Assembly: GCA_019747165.1 (NCBI GenBank)
Contig: JAIERC010000070.1
Location: 1-6,829 of the forward strand
From: Sphingomonas sp.
Lineage (GTDB): Bacteria > Pseudomonadota > Alphaproteobacteria > Sphingomonadales > Sphingomonadaceae
Reading direction: 5' to 3'
DNA: 6,829 nucleotides
Shown: piece by piece, positions 1 through 6,596 of the stretch
How the letters are laid out: each line of letters begins with the position of its first letter
Position numbering within the stretch: the first letter of the stretch is position 1
Notes under the pieces: generated by a model
Databases searched by the model: none
What the model saw: only the letters and a program-made list of their open reading frames with translations
What the model was told of the DNA's origin: nothing
Program-made: the position numbers and the translations under genes

Positions 1-185
1 TGGCCCCCACGGTGACACGCCGCCGCATGTATTATGAAACCATGGAGGCCGTGCTGGCCAAGACCAACAAGACGATTGTCGAACCGGGTGGCGTGGTCCC
101 CTATCTGCCGCTGCCTGGCATTCGCGGTCGTGTCGCCGAACCTGCCATACCGCTACCCAATCCAGCGCCGGGAGCCAGCCAGTGA
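1..185 (+). CDS. hflK: HflK, C-terminal end (FtsH modulator subunit), 5'-truncated by window edge
   Basis: Only the last 60 codons are visible, read in the frame of position 3 and ending at TGA 183-185. The fragment has the typical end of HflK: an ETMEAVLAKTNKTIVEPGG stretch, then a short hydrophobic YLPLP segment and a Pro/Ala-rich tail. HflK is an SPFH (band 7) inner-membrane protein with its bulk in the periplasm. In E. coli it pairs with HflC in a large cage-like complex that holds FtsH and limits its access to membrane substrates. The assignment rests on the tail plus the immediately following hflC. The TGA overlaps the hflC GTG start in a GTGA tetranucleotide, which indicates co-transcription and probable translational coupling. 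The SPFH domain and the start lie outside the window. Confidence 0.88.
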   Translation, partial: APTVTRRRMYYETMEAVLAKTNKTIVEPGGVVPYLPLPGIRGRVAEPAIPLPNPAPGASQ

Positions 186-1057
186 ACGCCACCCTGTTCC
201 GCAATCCTGTCGCGCTTGGCGTTGGCGCTCTGGTCGCTTTGATCATTGCGGTCAGCAGCTTCGTAATCGTGCCCGAAACCGAACAGGCAGTAGTCCTGCG
301 GTTTGAACAACCGGTCTATACCGTCAATGTCTGGCAACCAAACGAGCCCTTTGGCCGCACCGGCGCCGGGCTGCTCGCCAAATTCCCGTTCATCGACAAG
401 GTCGTCTGGGTCGATAAGCGCGTGCTCGATGTCGATCTCGATAACCAGCAAGTCCTGTCGACCGATCAGTTGCGGCTTGAGGTGGATGCGTTTGCGCGGT
501 TCCGGATCGTCAATCCACTGAAAGCCGTAGTGTCCACCGGCAGCAGCGCGGCAACCGAGGACCGGATCGCCGAACAGCTACGCCCACTGCTTGGCTCGGC
601 ATTGCGCAACGAACTCGGCAAGCGCCCCTTTGCCGCCCTACTCAGCCCGGAGCGTGGCCAGGTGATGGATAATATCCAGAACGGCTTGCAAAAACTGGCG
701 TCGCAATATGGCGTGCAGATCGTTGATGTCCGCATCAAACATGCCGACCTGCCCGATGGCAGCCCGCTCGAAAGCGCGCTCAACCGGATGCGCACCGCGC
801 GTCAGCAGCAAGCCGCCACTATCCGCGCGCAGGGCCAGAAACAGGCGCAGATCATCCGTGCCGAAGCCGATGCCAATGCCTCGCGCATTTATGCCGAAAG
901 CTTCAACAAGGACGCTGATTTCTATGATTTCTACCGGGCGATGCAGTCCTATCGGCAGACCTTTGGGGCCGATGGCAGCACGCCACAGGGCGAGACGTCG
1001 ATCGTCCTTTCCCCCAATAACGAATATCTGAAGCAATTCACGGGGCGTCCCCGCTGA
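182..1057 (+). CDS. hflC: HflC, SPFH/band-7 protease modulator
   Basis: This 291-residue protein has the length expected for HflC. Residues about 10-30 form one N-terminal hydrophobic anchor (VALGVGALVALIIAVSSFVIV). It leads straight into an SPFH domain (about 31-190) with the family motifs PETEQAVVLRFEQPV and the VDVRIKHADLP strand at 181-191. A charged, Gln/Ala-rich helical region follows at about 200-260 (RTARQQQAATIRAQGQKQAQ, then IRAEADANASRIYAES). This helix packs between neighbouring subunits in the known HflKC cage. With HflK the protein should sit in the inner membrane facing the periplasm and modulate FtsH. The GTG start at 182 is chosen because it overlaps the hflK stop (GTGA) and keeps the whole membrane anchor. 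The next in-frame ATG is far inside the domain. degP follows after 84 bases, so the three genes probably form one operon. Confidence 0.95.
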   Translation: MNATLFRNPVALGVGALVALIIAVSSFVIVPETEQAVVLRFEQPVYTVNVWQPNEPFGRTGAGLLAKFPFIDKVVWVDKRVLDVDLDNQQVLSTDQLRLEVDAFARFRIVNPLKAVVSTGSSAATEDRIAEQLRPLLGSALRNELGKRPFAALLSPERGQVMDNIQNGLQKLASQYGVQIVDVRIKHADLPDGSPLESALNRMRTARQQQAATIRAQGQKQAQIIRAEADANASRIYAESFNKDADFYDFYRAMQSYRQTFGADGSTPQGETSIVLSPNNEYLKQFTGRPR

Positions 1058-1123
1058 CAATCGGTTCATATTCAATCGCCGTTAAGGCGCGGACCGGCAA
1101 AGCTGGCCGTGTTGCGACGGACA

Positions 1124-1130
1124 AGAGAGG
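1124..1130 (+). promoter_or_regulatory. Shine-Dalgarno site supporting the GTG start of degP
   Basis: A purine-rich AGAGAGG lies 11 bases upstream of GTG 1142 and is the only good ribosome-binding site near the start. The next in-frame ATG is at residue 38, past the signal peptide, so the GTG start is needed for export. Confidence 0.6.
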
Positions 1131-1141
1131 AATAATCTAAC

Positions 1142-2680
1142 GTGCGTTATGCCTATGCCATTACCGGAGCCCTGTTACTGGGCGGTGCTGCCGCTGCTGT
1201 AACACTCCAGCCACCCGCCGCCGCGCAGACAGCGCAGAACGAACCGGCAGCGATGGCCGCCATCGCGCCGCGGGCAGGCGCCCCAGTCAGCTTTGCCGAT
1301 CTGGTCGCCAAATTGCAGCCAGCCGTGGTCAACATCTCGACCAAACAGAGCATCAAGGTTCAGCAGGCACCGGCCAATCCCTTTGCCGGCACGCCCTTTG
1401 CCGAATTGTTCGGCGGCCAGGGTCAAGGCCAGGGCGGCGGCGCACCGGCGGTGCGCGAAGCCCAATCGTTGGGATCGGGCTTTCTGATTTCGAATGACGG
1501 CTATGTCGTGACCAACAATCACGTGGTTGCCCCGGGGGCCAAGGGCGCATCGGTCGATTCGATCACGGTCATCCTCACCAACCGCAAGGAATATGTCGCC
1601 AAGCTGGTCGGTCGCGATCCCATTTCTGATCTCGCGCTGCTCAAGATTGACGCCAAGGACTTGCCCTTCGTTCGCTTCGGCGATTCGACCCGTACCCGCG
1701 TTGGCGACTGGGTTATCGCGATCGGCAACCCGTTCGGCATCGGCAGCACTGTAACGGCGGGGATCGTCTCGGCGCTGCACCGCGTAACCGGTGCGGGTGC
1801 CTATGATCGCTTCATCCAGACCGATGCCGCGATCAACCAGGGCAATTCGGGCGGCCCGATGTTCGATCTGAACGGCAATGTCATCGGCATCAATTCGCAG
1901 ATCTTTGCCGGCCAGTCGGGTGGCAATATCGGCATTGGCTTTGCCATCCCGGCCGAAGACGCCAAGCCCGTTATCGACAAGCTGATGAAGGGCACCACGA
2001 TTGCGCGCGGCTATCTGGGTGTCGGCCCGCAATCGCTTGACGATGACAGCGCAGCCGCCCTTGGGCTGCCCAAGAATAGCGGTGAAATCATCCGCAGCGT
2101 TGCGCCGGGCGAACCTGCCGACAAGGCAGGCATCAAGGTCGGCGACGTTGTCGTCGGCATTAACGGCAAACCAGTGACGCAGGATGCCTCGCTCAGCTAT
2201 CTGGTGGCGAATGAAACACCGGGGTCGCGCGTCCCTATCGAGCTAATCCGTGCCGGCAAGAAGATGACCGTTTCGGTTCTGATTGGCACGCGGCCATCCG
2301 AAGATGCGCTGCAAGCTTCAGTGGGTGGTGACGGCGAAGATGGCATGAGCCAACCCGATACCGAAGGCCCAGCCTCGCCAATCGCCAATAAGCTCGGTCT
2401 CGCCGTCGTCCCGCTGACCCCGCAAATCGCGCGCAATATCGGCGTCGATTCAACCGTGACCGGGGTTGTTATCAGCGGCACCGACCCATCGAGCGATGCC
2501 GGGCAAAAGCTGAAGCGCGGCGACGTGGTCGTCTCGGCCAATGGGACCCCGGTCGCCACGCCCGATGCGCTTGCGGCAATTGTTGCTCAGGCGGTCCGTG
2601 ACGGTCGCCCGACCGTGCTGCTCTATGTGCAGCGCCAGCGGCTGCCGGGTGCCTTTGTACCGATCAAGCTGAAAAAATAA
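1142..2680 (+). CDS. degP: DegP/Do-family periplasmic serine endoprotease (HtrA type)
   Basis: This 512-residue protein has the full HtrA/Do layout. A signal peptide covers residues 1-28, with likely cleavage after A28 (PPAAA-Q). A trypsin-like protease domain spans about 50-285 and contains the triad H127 (TNNHVV), D163 (DPISDLALL) and S236 in NQGNSGGPM. PDZ1 covers about 289-385 and starts at the ligand-binding loop YLGVG (291-295). A Gly/Asp/Ser/Pro-rich linker (about 392-412) precedes a second, weaker PDZ domain (about 416-502). A Pro/Gly/Gln-rich insertion at about 76-103, including GGQGQGQGGG, sits where the regulatory LA loop lies in DegP. The family degrades or chaperones misfolded envelope proteins as an ATP-independent oligomer in the periplasm. 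The gene is downstream of hflKC and is closed by the hairpin at 2703-2738. The exact paralog (DegP, DegQ or MucD-like) cannot be fixed from sequence reading alone. Confidence 0.95.
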   Translation: MRYAYAITGALLLGGAAAAVTLQPPAAAQTAQNEPAAMAAIAPRAGAPVSFADLVAKLQPAVVNISTKQSIKVQQAPANPFAGTPFAELFGGQGQGQGGGAPAVREAQSLGSGFLISNDGYVVTNNHVVAPGAKGASVDSITVILTNRKEYVAKLVGRDPISDLALLKIDAKDLPFVRFGDSTRTRVGDWVIAIGNPFGIGSTVTAGIVSALHRVTGAGAYDRFIQTDAAINQGNSGGPMFDLNGNVIGINSQIFAGQSGGNIGIGFAIPAEDAKPVIDKLMKGTTIARGYLGVGPQSLDDDSAAALGLPKNSGEIIRSVAPGEPADKAGIKVGDVVVGINGKPVTQDASLSYLVANETPGSRVPIELIRAGKKMTVSVLIGTRPSEDALQASVGGDGEDGMSQPDTEGPASPIANKLGLAVVPLTPQIARNIGVDSTVTGVVISGTDPSSDAGQKLKRGDVVVSANGTPVATPDALAAIVAQAVRDGRPTVLLYVQRQRLPGAFVPIKLKK

Positions 2681-2702
2681 GCCATTTGCCGATGGTTTAT
2701 CG

Positions 2703-2738
2703 ATGCCGCCCGGTCAGTAATGACCGGGCGGCATTTTC
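2703..2738 (+). terminator. Rho-independent terminator after degP
   Basis: A perfect 14-bp inverted repeat (2703-2716 with 2721-2734) flanks a GTAA loop. The GC-rich stem runs directly into a short T-run (TTTT at 2734-2737). It begins 22 bases after the degP stop and ends the hflK-hflC-degP transcription unit ahead of the next gene. Confidence 0.9.
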
Positions 2739-2798
2739 ATATCTTGCCGTGATCCCCGCAAACGCGCGATAGCGGCGCCAGAGCCTGGGGAGAGTGAT

Positions 2799-4445
2799 AT
2801 GGCGGACGGCAGCATCTTCATCGGTACCGGCGGCGGTAAGCCACAAGCGCTCGACCTTAAGCGCGCCAACCGCCACGGTCTGATCGCGGGGGCCACTGGC
2901 ACCGGCAAGACGGTGACGGTGCAGGGCATTATTGAAGGCTTCTCCGCCGTGGGCGTTCCCTGCTTCGTCGCCGATGTGAAGGGCGATCTCGCTGGCCTCG
3001 CTATGGCCGGTTCCCCAACCGCCAAGATGCACGAGATCTTCGCCGCCCGCGCCAAAGAAATTGGCTATGAGGGCTGGGCCTATACCGACACCCCCGTGCA
3101 ATTCTGGGATTTGTTCGGCGAAAAAGGCCATCCCGTGCGCACCACCGTGAGCGAGATGGGACCGTTGCTGATTGCGCGGCTGATGGACCTGAACGAGGTG
3201 CAGGAAGGCGTGCTGACCATCGCCTTTACCGTCGCCGACAAGGAAGGCCTGTTGCTGCTCGATCTCGATGATCTGCAGGCGATGCTCGCGCATTGCGCCA
3301 CCCGCGCCGATGAACTGACGACGACCTATGGCAATATGTCCAAGGCGAGCATCGGCACGATTCAGCGCTCATTGCTGCAGTTGCGCGCTCAGGGCGGCGA
3401 GCATTTCTTTGGGGAGCCCGCGCTCGCGATGGCCGATTTCATTGGCTGTGACGACAAGGGCCGGGGCATCGTCAACATCCTCGCCGCCGATAAATTGATG
3501 CAGAGCCCGAAACTCTATTCCACCTTTCTGCTTTGGCTGCTGAGCGAGCTGTTCGAACACCTTCCTGAGGTTGGCGATCCCGATAAACCGGTGCTGTGCT
3601 TCTTTTTCGATGAAGCGCATTTGCTGTTCAACGATGCGCCCAAGGCGCTGCTCCAGAAGATCGAACAAGTCGTCCGGCTGATCCGGTCGAAGGGCGTGGG
3701 CGTTTACTTCATCACCCAAAACCCGATCGATATCCCCGACACGGTCGCCGGCCAGCTCGGCAACCGCGTCCAGCACGCATTGCGCGCCTTCACCCCGCGC
3801 GATCAGGCAGCGGTCAAATCGGCGGCGACTACCTTCCGCGCCAATCCCGGTGTCGATGTCGAAACCGTGATCACCGAGCTGAAGGTCGGCGAAGCGTTGG
3901 TCTCCCTGCTGCAACCCGATGGCGCACCATCGCCGGTTGAACGCACCCTGATCAAGCCGCCTGCGACCCGCGTCGGCCCGCTCGACGCCAAGGAACGCGG
4001 CGTGATGATCGCCACCGATGCCATTGGAGAGAAATATGACACGCTGATCGATGCGGAGTCAGCCGAAGAATTGCTCGCGACAAAGGCTGAAGAAGCCTCC
4101 GCTGCCGCCGCTGAAGCCAAGGCCGCAACGGAGGCAGAAAAGGCTGCCGCGCTCCAGGCAAAGGTCGATGCGCGCGCCGCCAAGGATGCTGAACGCGCCC
4201 GCATTGCCGCCGAAAAGGAATCCGCCCGCCAGGCGCGCGAAGCCGAACGCGCGGCCGCCAATAACCCCTGGAACAAGATCGCCGCCGCCGCGACGCACAC
4301 CGCAACCACCACCATCACCCGCACCGTCGCCAATGAAGTCGCCAAGCAAGTGTTCGGGACGAGCAGCAAGCGTGGTTCGAGCAGCGGCGGGTTGATCGGC
4401 GGGCTGGTGCGCGGCGTGCTGGGCGGATTGTTCAAAGGACGGTGA
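2799..4445 (+). CDS. HerA-like P-loop ATPase of the DUF853 (YjgR) family
   Basis: This 548-residue protein is close to the usual length of the DUF853/YjgR family, within the HerA/FtsK superfamily. The Walker A motif is GATGTGKT at residues 31-38. It is followed by ADVKGDLAG (58-66), a signature of this family. Walker B is VLCFFFDEAH at 265-274, with D271/E272 as the expected Mg-binding and catalytic pair. FITQNP (304-309) fits the polar sensor strand, and RDQAA with nearby arginines (about 324-341) could hold the arginine finger. Residues about 420-487 are rich in Ala, Glu, Lys and Arg with a strong coiled-coil look. The tail (about 529-548) is glycine-rich and hydrophobic. There is no signal peptide, so it should be cytoplasmic and probably hexameric. 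The physiological role of DUF853 proteins is not established, and DNA translocation is only inferred from superfamily membership. GGGGAGAG at 2787-2794 places the ATG at 2799. Confidence 0.93.
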   Translation: MADGSIFIGTGGGKPQALDLKRANRHGLIAGATGTGKTVTVQGIIEGFSAVGVPCFVADVKGDLAGLAMAGSPTAKMHEIFAARAKEIGYEGWAYTDTPVQFWDLFGEKGHPVRTTVSEMGPLLIARLMDLNEVQEGVLTIAFTVADKEGLLLLDLDDLQAMLAHCATRADELTTTYGNMSKASIGTIQRSLLQLRAQGGEHFFGEPALAMADFIGCDDKGRGIVNILAADKLMQSPKLYSTFLLWLLSELFEHLPEVGDPDKPVLCFFFDEAHLLFNDAPKALLQKIEQVVRLIRSKGVGVYFITQNPIDIPDTVAGQLGNRVQHALRAFTPRDQAAVKSAATTFRANPGVDVETVITELKVGEALVSLLQPDGAPSPVERTLIKPPATRVGPLDAKERGVMIATDAIGEKYDTLIDAESAEELLATKAEEASAAAAEAKAATEAEKAAALQAKVDARAAKDAERARIAAEKESARQAREAERAAANNPWNKIAAAATHTATTTITRTVANEVAKQVFGTSSKRGSSSGGLIGGLVRGVLGGLFKGR

Positions 4446-4492
4446 TCGCCGGATGCCTGTAGGGCGCACCCGACAATCGGAGAGCAGTCGCG

Positions 4493-5224
4493 ATGGCGGA
4501 CGTGCGATATGATCGGATCGGGATCGACTATGCAGCACAGCGTAGGCCCGATCCTCGAATTGCCAGCGCCATTCATGCGGCGCTTGGGTCGGCGGAGACG
4601 ATCGTCAATGTCGGTGCCGGAACTGGGTCTTATGAGCCGCTCGGTCTGCACGTAACCGCCATCGAACCGTCTTCAGCGATGATCCGCCAGCGCACGGCGT
4701 CGGCTGCTCCCGTCATCCAGGGATGTGCTGAGCAATTGCCGTTCGCGGACAACAGCTTTGATGCGGCGATGGCAATTCTGACGATCCATCACTGGGCAGA
4801 TAAGGCGGCTGGCTTGAGCGAACTGCGTCGCGTGACGCGCGGTCCTATCGTCCTGCTCACCTTTGATCCCGCCGAGCGGCCCTGGTTGACTGATTATCTG
4901 CCGGCACTGGCGACATTGGACGATGTTCGCATGCCTGTCATGGCCGATTATCAGCATTGGCTGGGGCCCGTGACGGTCACCACGGTGCCCGTGCCGCATG
5001 ATTGCACCGACGGCTTCCTCTACGCCTATTGGCGGCGCCCCTCCGCCTATCTGGACCCGGCGCTGCGCTCGGGCAGTTCGTCGTTCTGGGCGATTGAAGA
5101 CGCAGAAGAACGGTTGGGCCGGTTAGCGCAGGATCTGGAAAGCGGTGAATGGGCGCGCCGTTACGCCCATCTCCTGACGCTTGATGCTTATGACGCCGGC
5201 TACAGGCTGGTCGTAAGCGGTTGA
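4493..5224 (+). CDS. Class I SAM-dependent methyltransferase (Methyltransf_11-like)
   Basis: This 243-residue soluble protein has the class I methyltransferase order of motifs. Motif I is IVNVGAGTGSYEP at 37-49, the SAM-binding glycine loop. The end of strand 2 carries the acidic residue E58 (TAIEPSSAM). GCAEQLPFADNSFD (77-90) contacts the adenine in related enzymes, followed by motif IV-like AMAILTIHHW (92-101). The short LSELRRVTRGPIVLLTFDP stretch (108-126) is the usual LxEhxRVLkpgG segment in altered form. The C-terminal half (about 130-243) would shape the acceptor pocket, but I recognise no substrate signature, so a small molecule is only a guess. GGAGAG at 4479-4484 supports the ATG at 4493. 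The gene lies 47 bases after the HerA-like ATPase with no terminator between them, so co-transcription is likely. A hairpin at 5248-5280 follows. Confidence 0.88.
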   Translation: MADVRYDRIGIDYAAQRRPDPRIASAIHAALGSAETIVNVGAGTGSYEPLGLHVTAIEPSSAMIRQRTASAAPVIQGCAEQLPFADNSFDAAMAILTIHHWADKAAGLSELRRVTRGPIVLLTFDPAERPWLTDYLPALATLDDVRMPVMADYQHWLGPVTVTTVPVPHDCTDGFLYAYWRRPSAYLDPALRSGSSSFWAIEDAEERLGRLAQDLESGEWARRYAHLLTLDAYDAGYRLVVSG

Positions 5225-5247
5225 TGGATTAACGGTGGCAGATAGAT

Positions 5248-5280
5248 CGGGGCACCGCTCCCCATAGAAGCGGTGCCCCG
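5248..5280. terminator. Hairpin between convergent genes, possible bidirectional terminator
   Basis: A perfect 12-bp inverted repeat (5248-5259 with 5269-5280) has a 9-base loop. It sits between the stop of the methyltransferase gene (5224) and the stop of the converging glycine-zipper gene (5290). The stem is GC-rich, but neither side shows a clear T-run. It may therefore be a weak intrinsic terminator, an mRNA 3'-end stabiliser, or act with Rho. Confidence 0.55.
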
Positions 5281-5289
5281 GTCAGCCGC

Positions 5290-5853
5290 TTAGCGGCAGC
5301 GGATTTGCTGGCTATTCCGGTCGATGGCCTGGCCCGCAACTGCACCCAGCACACCGCCCAGAATCGTGCCGACCGCGCGCGAGCGGCCACCATCGATCAC
5401 ATTACCAAGCACGCCGCCGCCAACCGCGCCGACGATCAGGCCCGTGGTGCCGTCATTGCGGCGGCAATAATAGCGGTCATCGGTGCCGCGATAGACGCGA
5501 TCATCGGCAGAAAGAACGCGCTCCTGGTAATTGGGCCCATCGCGATAATAGCGGGCCGGATCATAGCCATTTTCATCCCGATCGGCGTAGCGCGGATCAT
5601 TGGAGCGCTGATCATTATACCGTGGATCGTTATAGCGTGGATCATTGTATCGCGGATCGCGATAGCTCGATCGATTGTTGCGCGCCGCCTGGTAGCGATC
5701 AAATTCAGTGCGAAAAATCTGCATTTCGTTCTGGAAGCGCTGCTGCGCGGTGGAAAATCGCTGCTCCTCCTGCGCGGTCTGGGCAAGCACGGGCGTGGAT
5801 AGCGCCATACACGACGTGGCGATAAGGGCGGCTAGACGGGTAAAGCGGGGCAT
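5290..5853 (-). CDS. Exported glycine-zipper 2TM (17 kDa surface antigen-like) protein with DPRYN repeats
   Basis: This 187-residue protein starts with a Sec signal peptide (residues 1-24, likely cleavage VLA-Q). A Gln/Arg/Phe-rich helical segment (25-58, QQRFQNEMQIFRTEFDRYQ) follows. A disordered Asp/Arg/Tyr/Asn-rich region (60-115) contains five DPRYN-type pentapeptides. The C-terminal domain carries two glycine-zipper helices: GLIVGAVGGGVLGNVIDGG (138-156) and AVGTILGGVLGAVAGQAID (160-178). This is the glycine-zipper 2TM architecture of the Rickettsia 17 kDa antigen group, thought to lie in or against the outer membrane. C130 and C186 are the only cysteines of the mature form and flank the zipper, so they could form a disulfide. 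C15 lacks a proper lipobox, so a lipoprotein is unlikely. AAGGAG just upstream (complement of 5860-5865) fixes the ATG. Function is unknown; an envelope structural or stress role is inferred. Confidence 0.85.
   Translation of the reverse strand: MPRFTRLAALIATSCMALSTPVLAQTAQEEQRFSTAQQRFQNEMQIFRTEFDRYQAARNNRSSYRDPRYNDPRYNDPRYNDQRSNDPRYADRDENGYDPARYYRDGPNYQERVLSADDRVYRGTDDRYYCRRNDGTTGLIVGAVGGGVLGNVIDGGRSRAVGTILGGVLGAVAGQAIDRNSQQIRCR
5584..5658 (-). repeat. Five tandem 15-base units encoding DPRYN-type pentapeptides
   Basis: Residues 66-90 of the glycine-zipper protein read DPRYN, DPRYN, DPRYN, DQRSN, DPRYA. Every unit starts with GAT, but the other codons differ (CCG or CCA for Pro; CGA, CGC or CGG for Arg; TAC or TAT for Tyr). 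The repeat is thus better kept at protein than at DNA level. It lies in a low-complexity, probably disordered linker between the signal peptide/helix and the glycine zipper. Confidence 0.85.
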
Positions 5854-6015
5854 CTCGGTCTCCTTTGATTGTTGAAGCCTAACTACCGAAACTGGCGAAA
5901 CGTTGCATGAACGAAATTACCCGCTGCCGTTCATCGGGCCGATCAATCGCATCCCGCATCCATCGCGCCGTTCTGGGCCCTTGGGCGCATCGTGGACATA
6001 GTCAGGTCGAGATTG

Positions 6016-6053
6016 AATAGGCGCCTTCACCGGCCACCGGGACCGGGCCTATT
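6016..6053 (-). terminator. Weak hairpin at the 3' end of the NTF2-like gene
   Basis: AATAGGC (6016-6022) pairs with GCCTATT (6047-6053), a 7-bp stem that includes the TAG stop of the minus-strand gene. The enclosed sequence is GC-rich with CCGG motifs that could form an inner stem. No real T-run follows on the minus strand, so a terminator function is only tentative. Confidence 0.3.
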
Positions 6054-6519
6054 TAGCCGGGCTGGCATCCGGCCCTGTCCAAGTCCAGGCGACGATCTTC
6101 CAGCCATTAGCCTGCTTCTTGAGCGCATAGGTCATCTGCGCGGATTCGGCCATCGCCACCCCCTTCAGCGTGTAAGTATAGGTCGACGGCACCACGACAT
6201 AAGCACGATCGCCCGTGACGAGCTCGCGCGTGACAACGCCCAACACCACCTTGGGATTGGTCAGCCCCTTGGCGGCGGCGTCCTTGTCAAAATCGGCTGC
6301 CCAGCGCTTCAGCACATCATGCCCGCCCCAGAAATGCGGGGCGAATTCGTCGGTGATATGCGCATCATCGGCATGGGTTGCAGCGGCGGCAGTGATGTCG
6401 CCCTTATTGAAGGCTTCGACGAACTGATAGATTGGTGCCTCGAGAGCGGCATCCTTGGCCAGTGCCGGCGCACCCCAGAACATCATCACACCGGCGGCTG
6501 CAATCATGGCGCTTTTCAT
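6049..6519 (-). CDS. Exported NTF2-like / SnoaL-type protein (DUF4440-like)
   Basis: This is a small protein of 156 residues (157 if the first of two adjacent ATGs is used). Numbered from the upstream ATG, residues 1-22 form a signal peptide (MKSAMIAAAGVMMFWGAPALA, cleavage before KDA), so the product is probably periplasmic. The rest fits the NTF2/SnoaL cone fold. There is a first helix with APIYQFVEAFNKGDITAAAATHADDAHITDEF (29-60), typical of this group. GGHDVLKRWAADFDKDAA (66-83) forms the next helix. The alternating strands VVLGVVTRELVTGDRAYVVVPSTYTYTLKG and AESAQMTYALKKQANGWKIVAWTWTG close the sheet. Such proteins range from enzymes to ligand-binding or scaffold proteins. No catalytic residues can be assigned here, so function is open. 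The second ATG is preferred on ribosome-binding-site spacing. The gene is on the same strand as its neighbours, with gaps of 195 and about 77 bases, so operon membership is uncertain. Confidence 0.82.
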   Translation of the reverse strand: MKSAMIAAAGVMMFWGAPALAKDAALEAPIYQFVEAFNKGDITAAAATHADDAHITDEFAPHFWGGHDVLKRWAADFDKDAAAKGLTNPKVVLGVVTRELVTGDRAYVVVPSTYTYTLKGVAMAESAQMTYALKKQANGWKIVAWTWTGPDASPAK

Positions 6520-6523
6520 CATA

Positions 6524-6530
6524 TCCCCCT
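6524..6530 (-). promoter_or_regulatory. Shine-Dalgarno site that favours the second ATG of the NTF2-like gene
   Basis: On the minus strand AGGGGGA lies directly before ATGATG. The AGGGGG core leaves only 2 bases to the first ATG (6522) but 5 to the second (6519). The usual 5-9 base spacing favours 6519. Confidence 0.6.
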
Positions 6531-6596
6531 AAAAATCATGCGGTGCATTGCTCGCAGCGATACCACTCCGGCGCTCCTCTGCGAAGCGAAACACGG

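Noticed and set aside
1175..2032. Minus-strand open frame of 285 codons
   Set aside because: It is a shadow of degP, whose frame carries the full catalytic triad and PDZ domains.
2744..2772. Possible promoter (TTGCCG, 17 bases, CGATAG) ahead of the HerA-like ATPase
   Set aside because: Only the -35-like hexamer is reasonable and the -10 match is poor. In GC-rich DNA this can arise by chance, though some promoter is expected after the terminator.
3803..4651. Minus-strand open frame of 282 codons
   Set aside because: It is antisense to the ATPase and runs into the methyltransferase gene. It has Ser/Ala-rich shadow composition typical of high-GC DNA and no domain.
5305..5802. Plus-strand open frame of 165 codons rich in Ile/Ala, resembling a membrane protein
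   Set aside because: It lies wholly antisense to the glycine-zipper gene. Its hydrophobicity comes from reading the Asp/Arg/Tyr repeat codons on the opposite strand, and the minus-strand product has a signal peptide and a recognised domain.
5809..5811. Possible lipoprotein cysteine (C15) in the glycine-zipper protein
   Set aside because: The preceding residues IATS do not form a good lipobox. The hydrophobic stretch continues past the cysteine to a normal VLA-Q cleavage site.
5854..6048. 195-base spacer upstream of the glycine-zipper gene searched for promoters, small RNAs or a small gene
   Set aside because: I find a ribosome-binding site next to the start but no convincing -35/-10 pair, sigma-factor motif or small open frame with a ribosome-binding site.
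6552..6584. Inverted repeat TCGCAG/CTGCGA downstream of the GH130 gene
   Set aside because: The stem has six pairs with a 21-base loop and no T-run. It is too weak to call a terminator.
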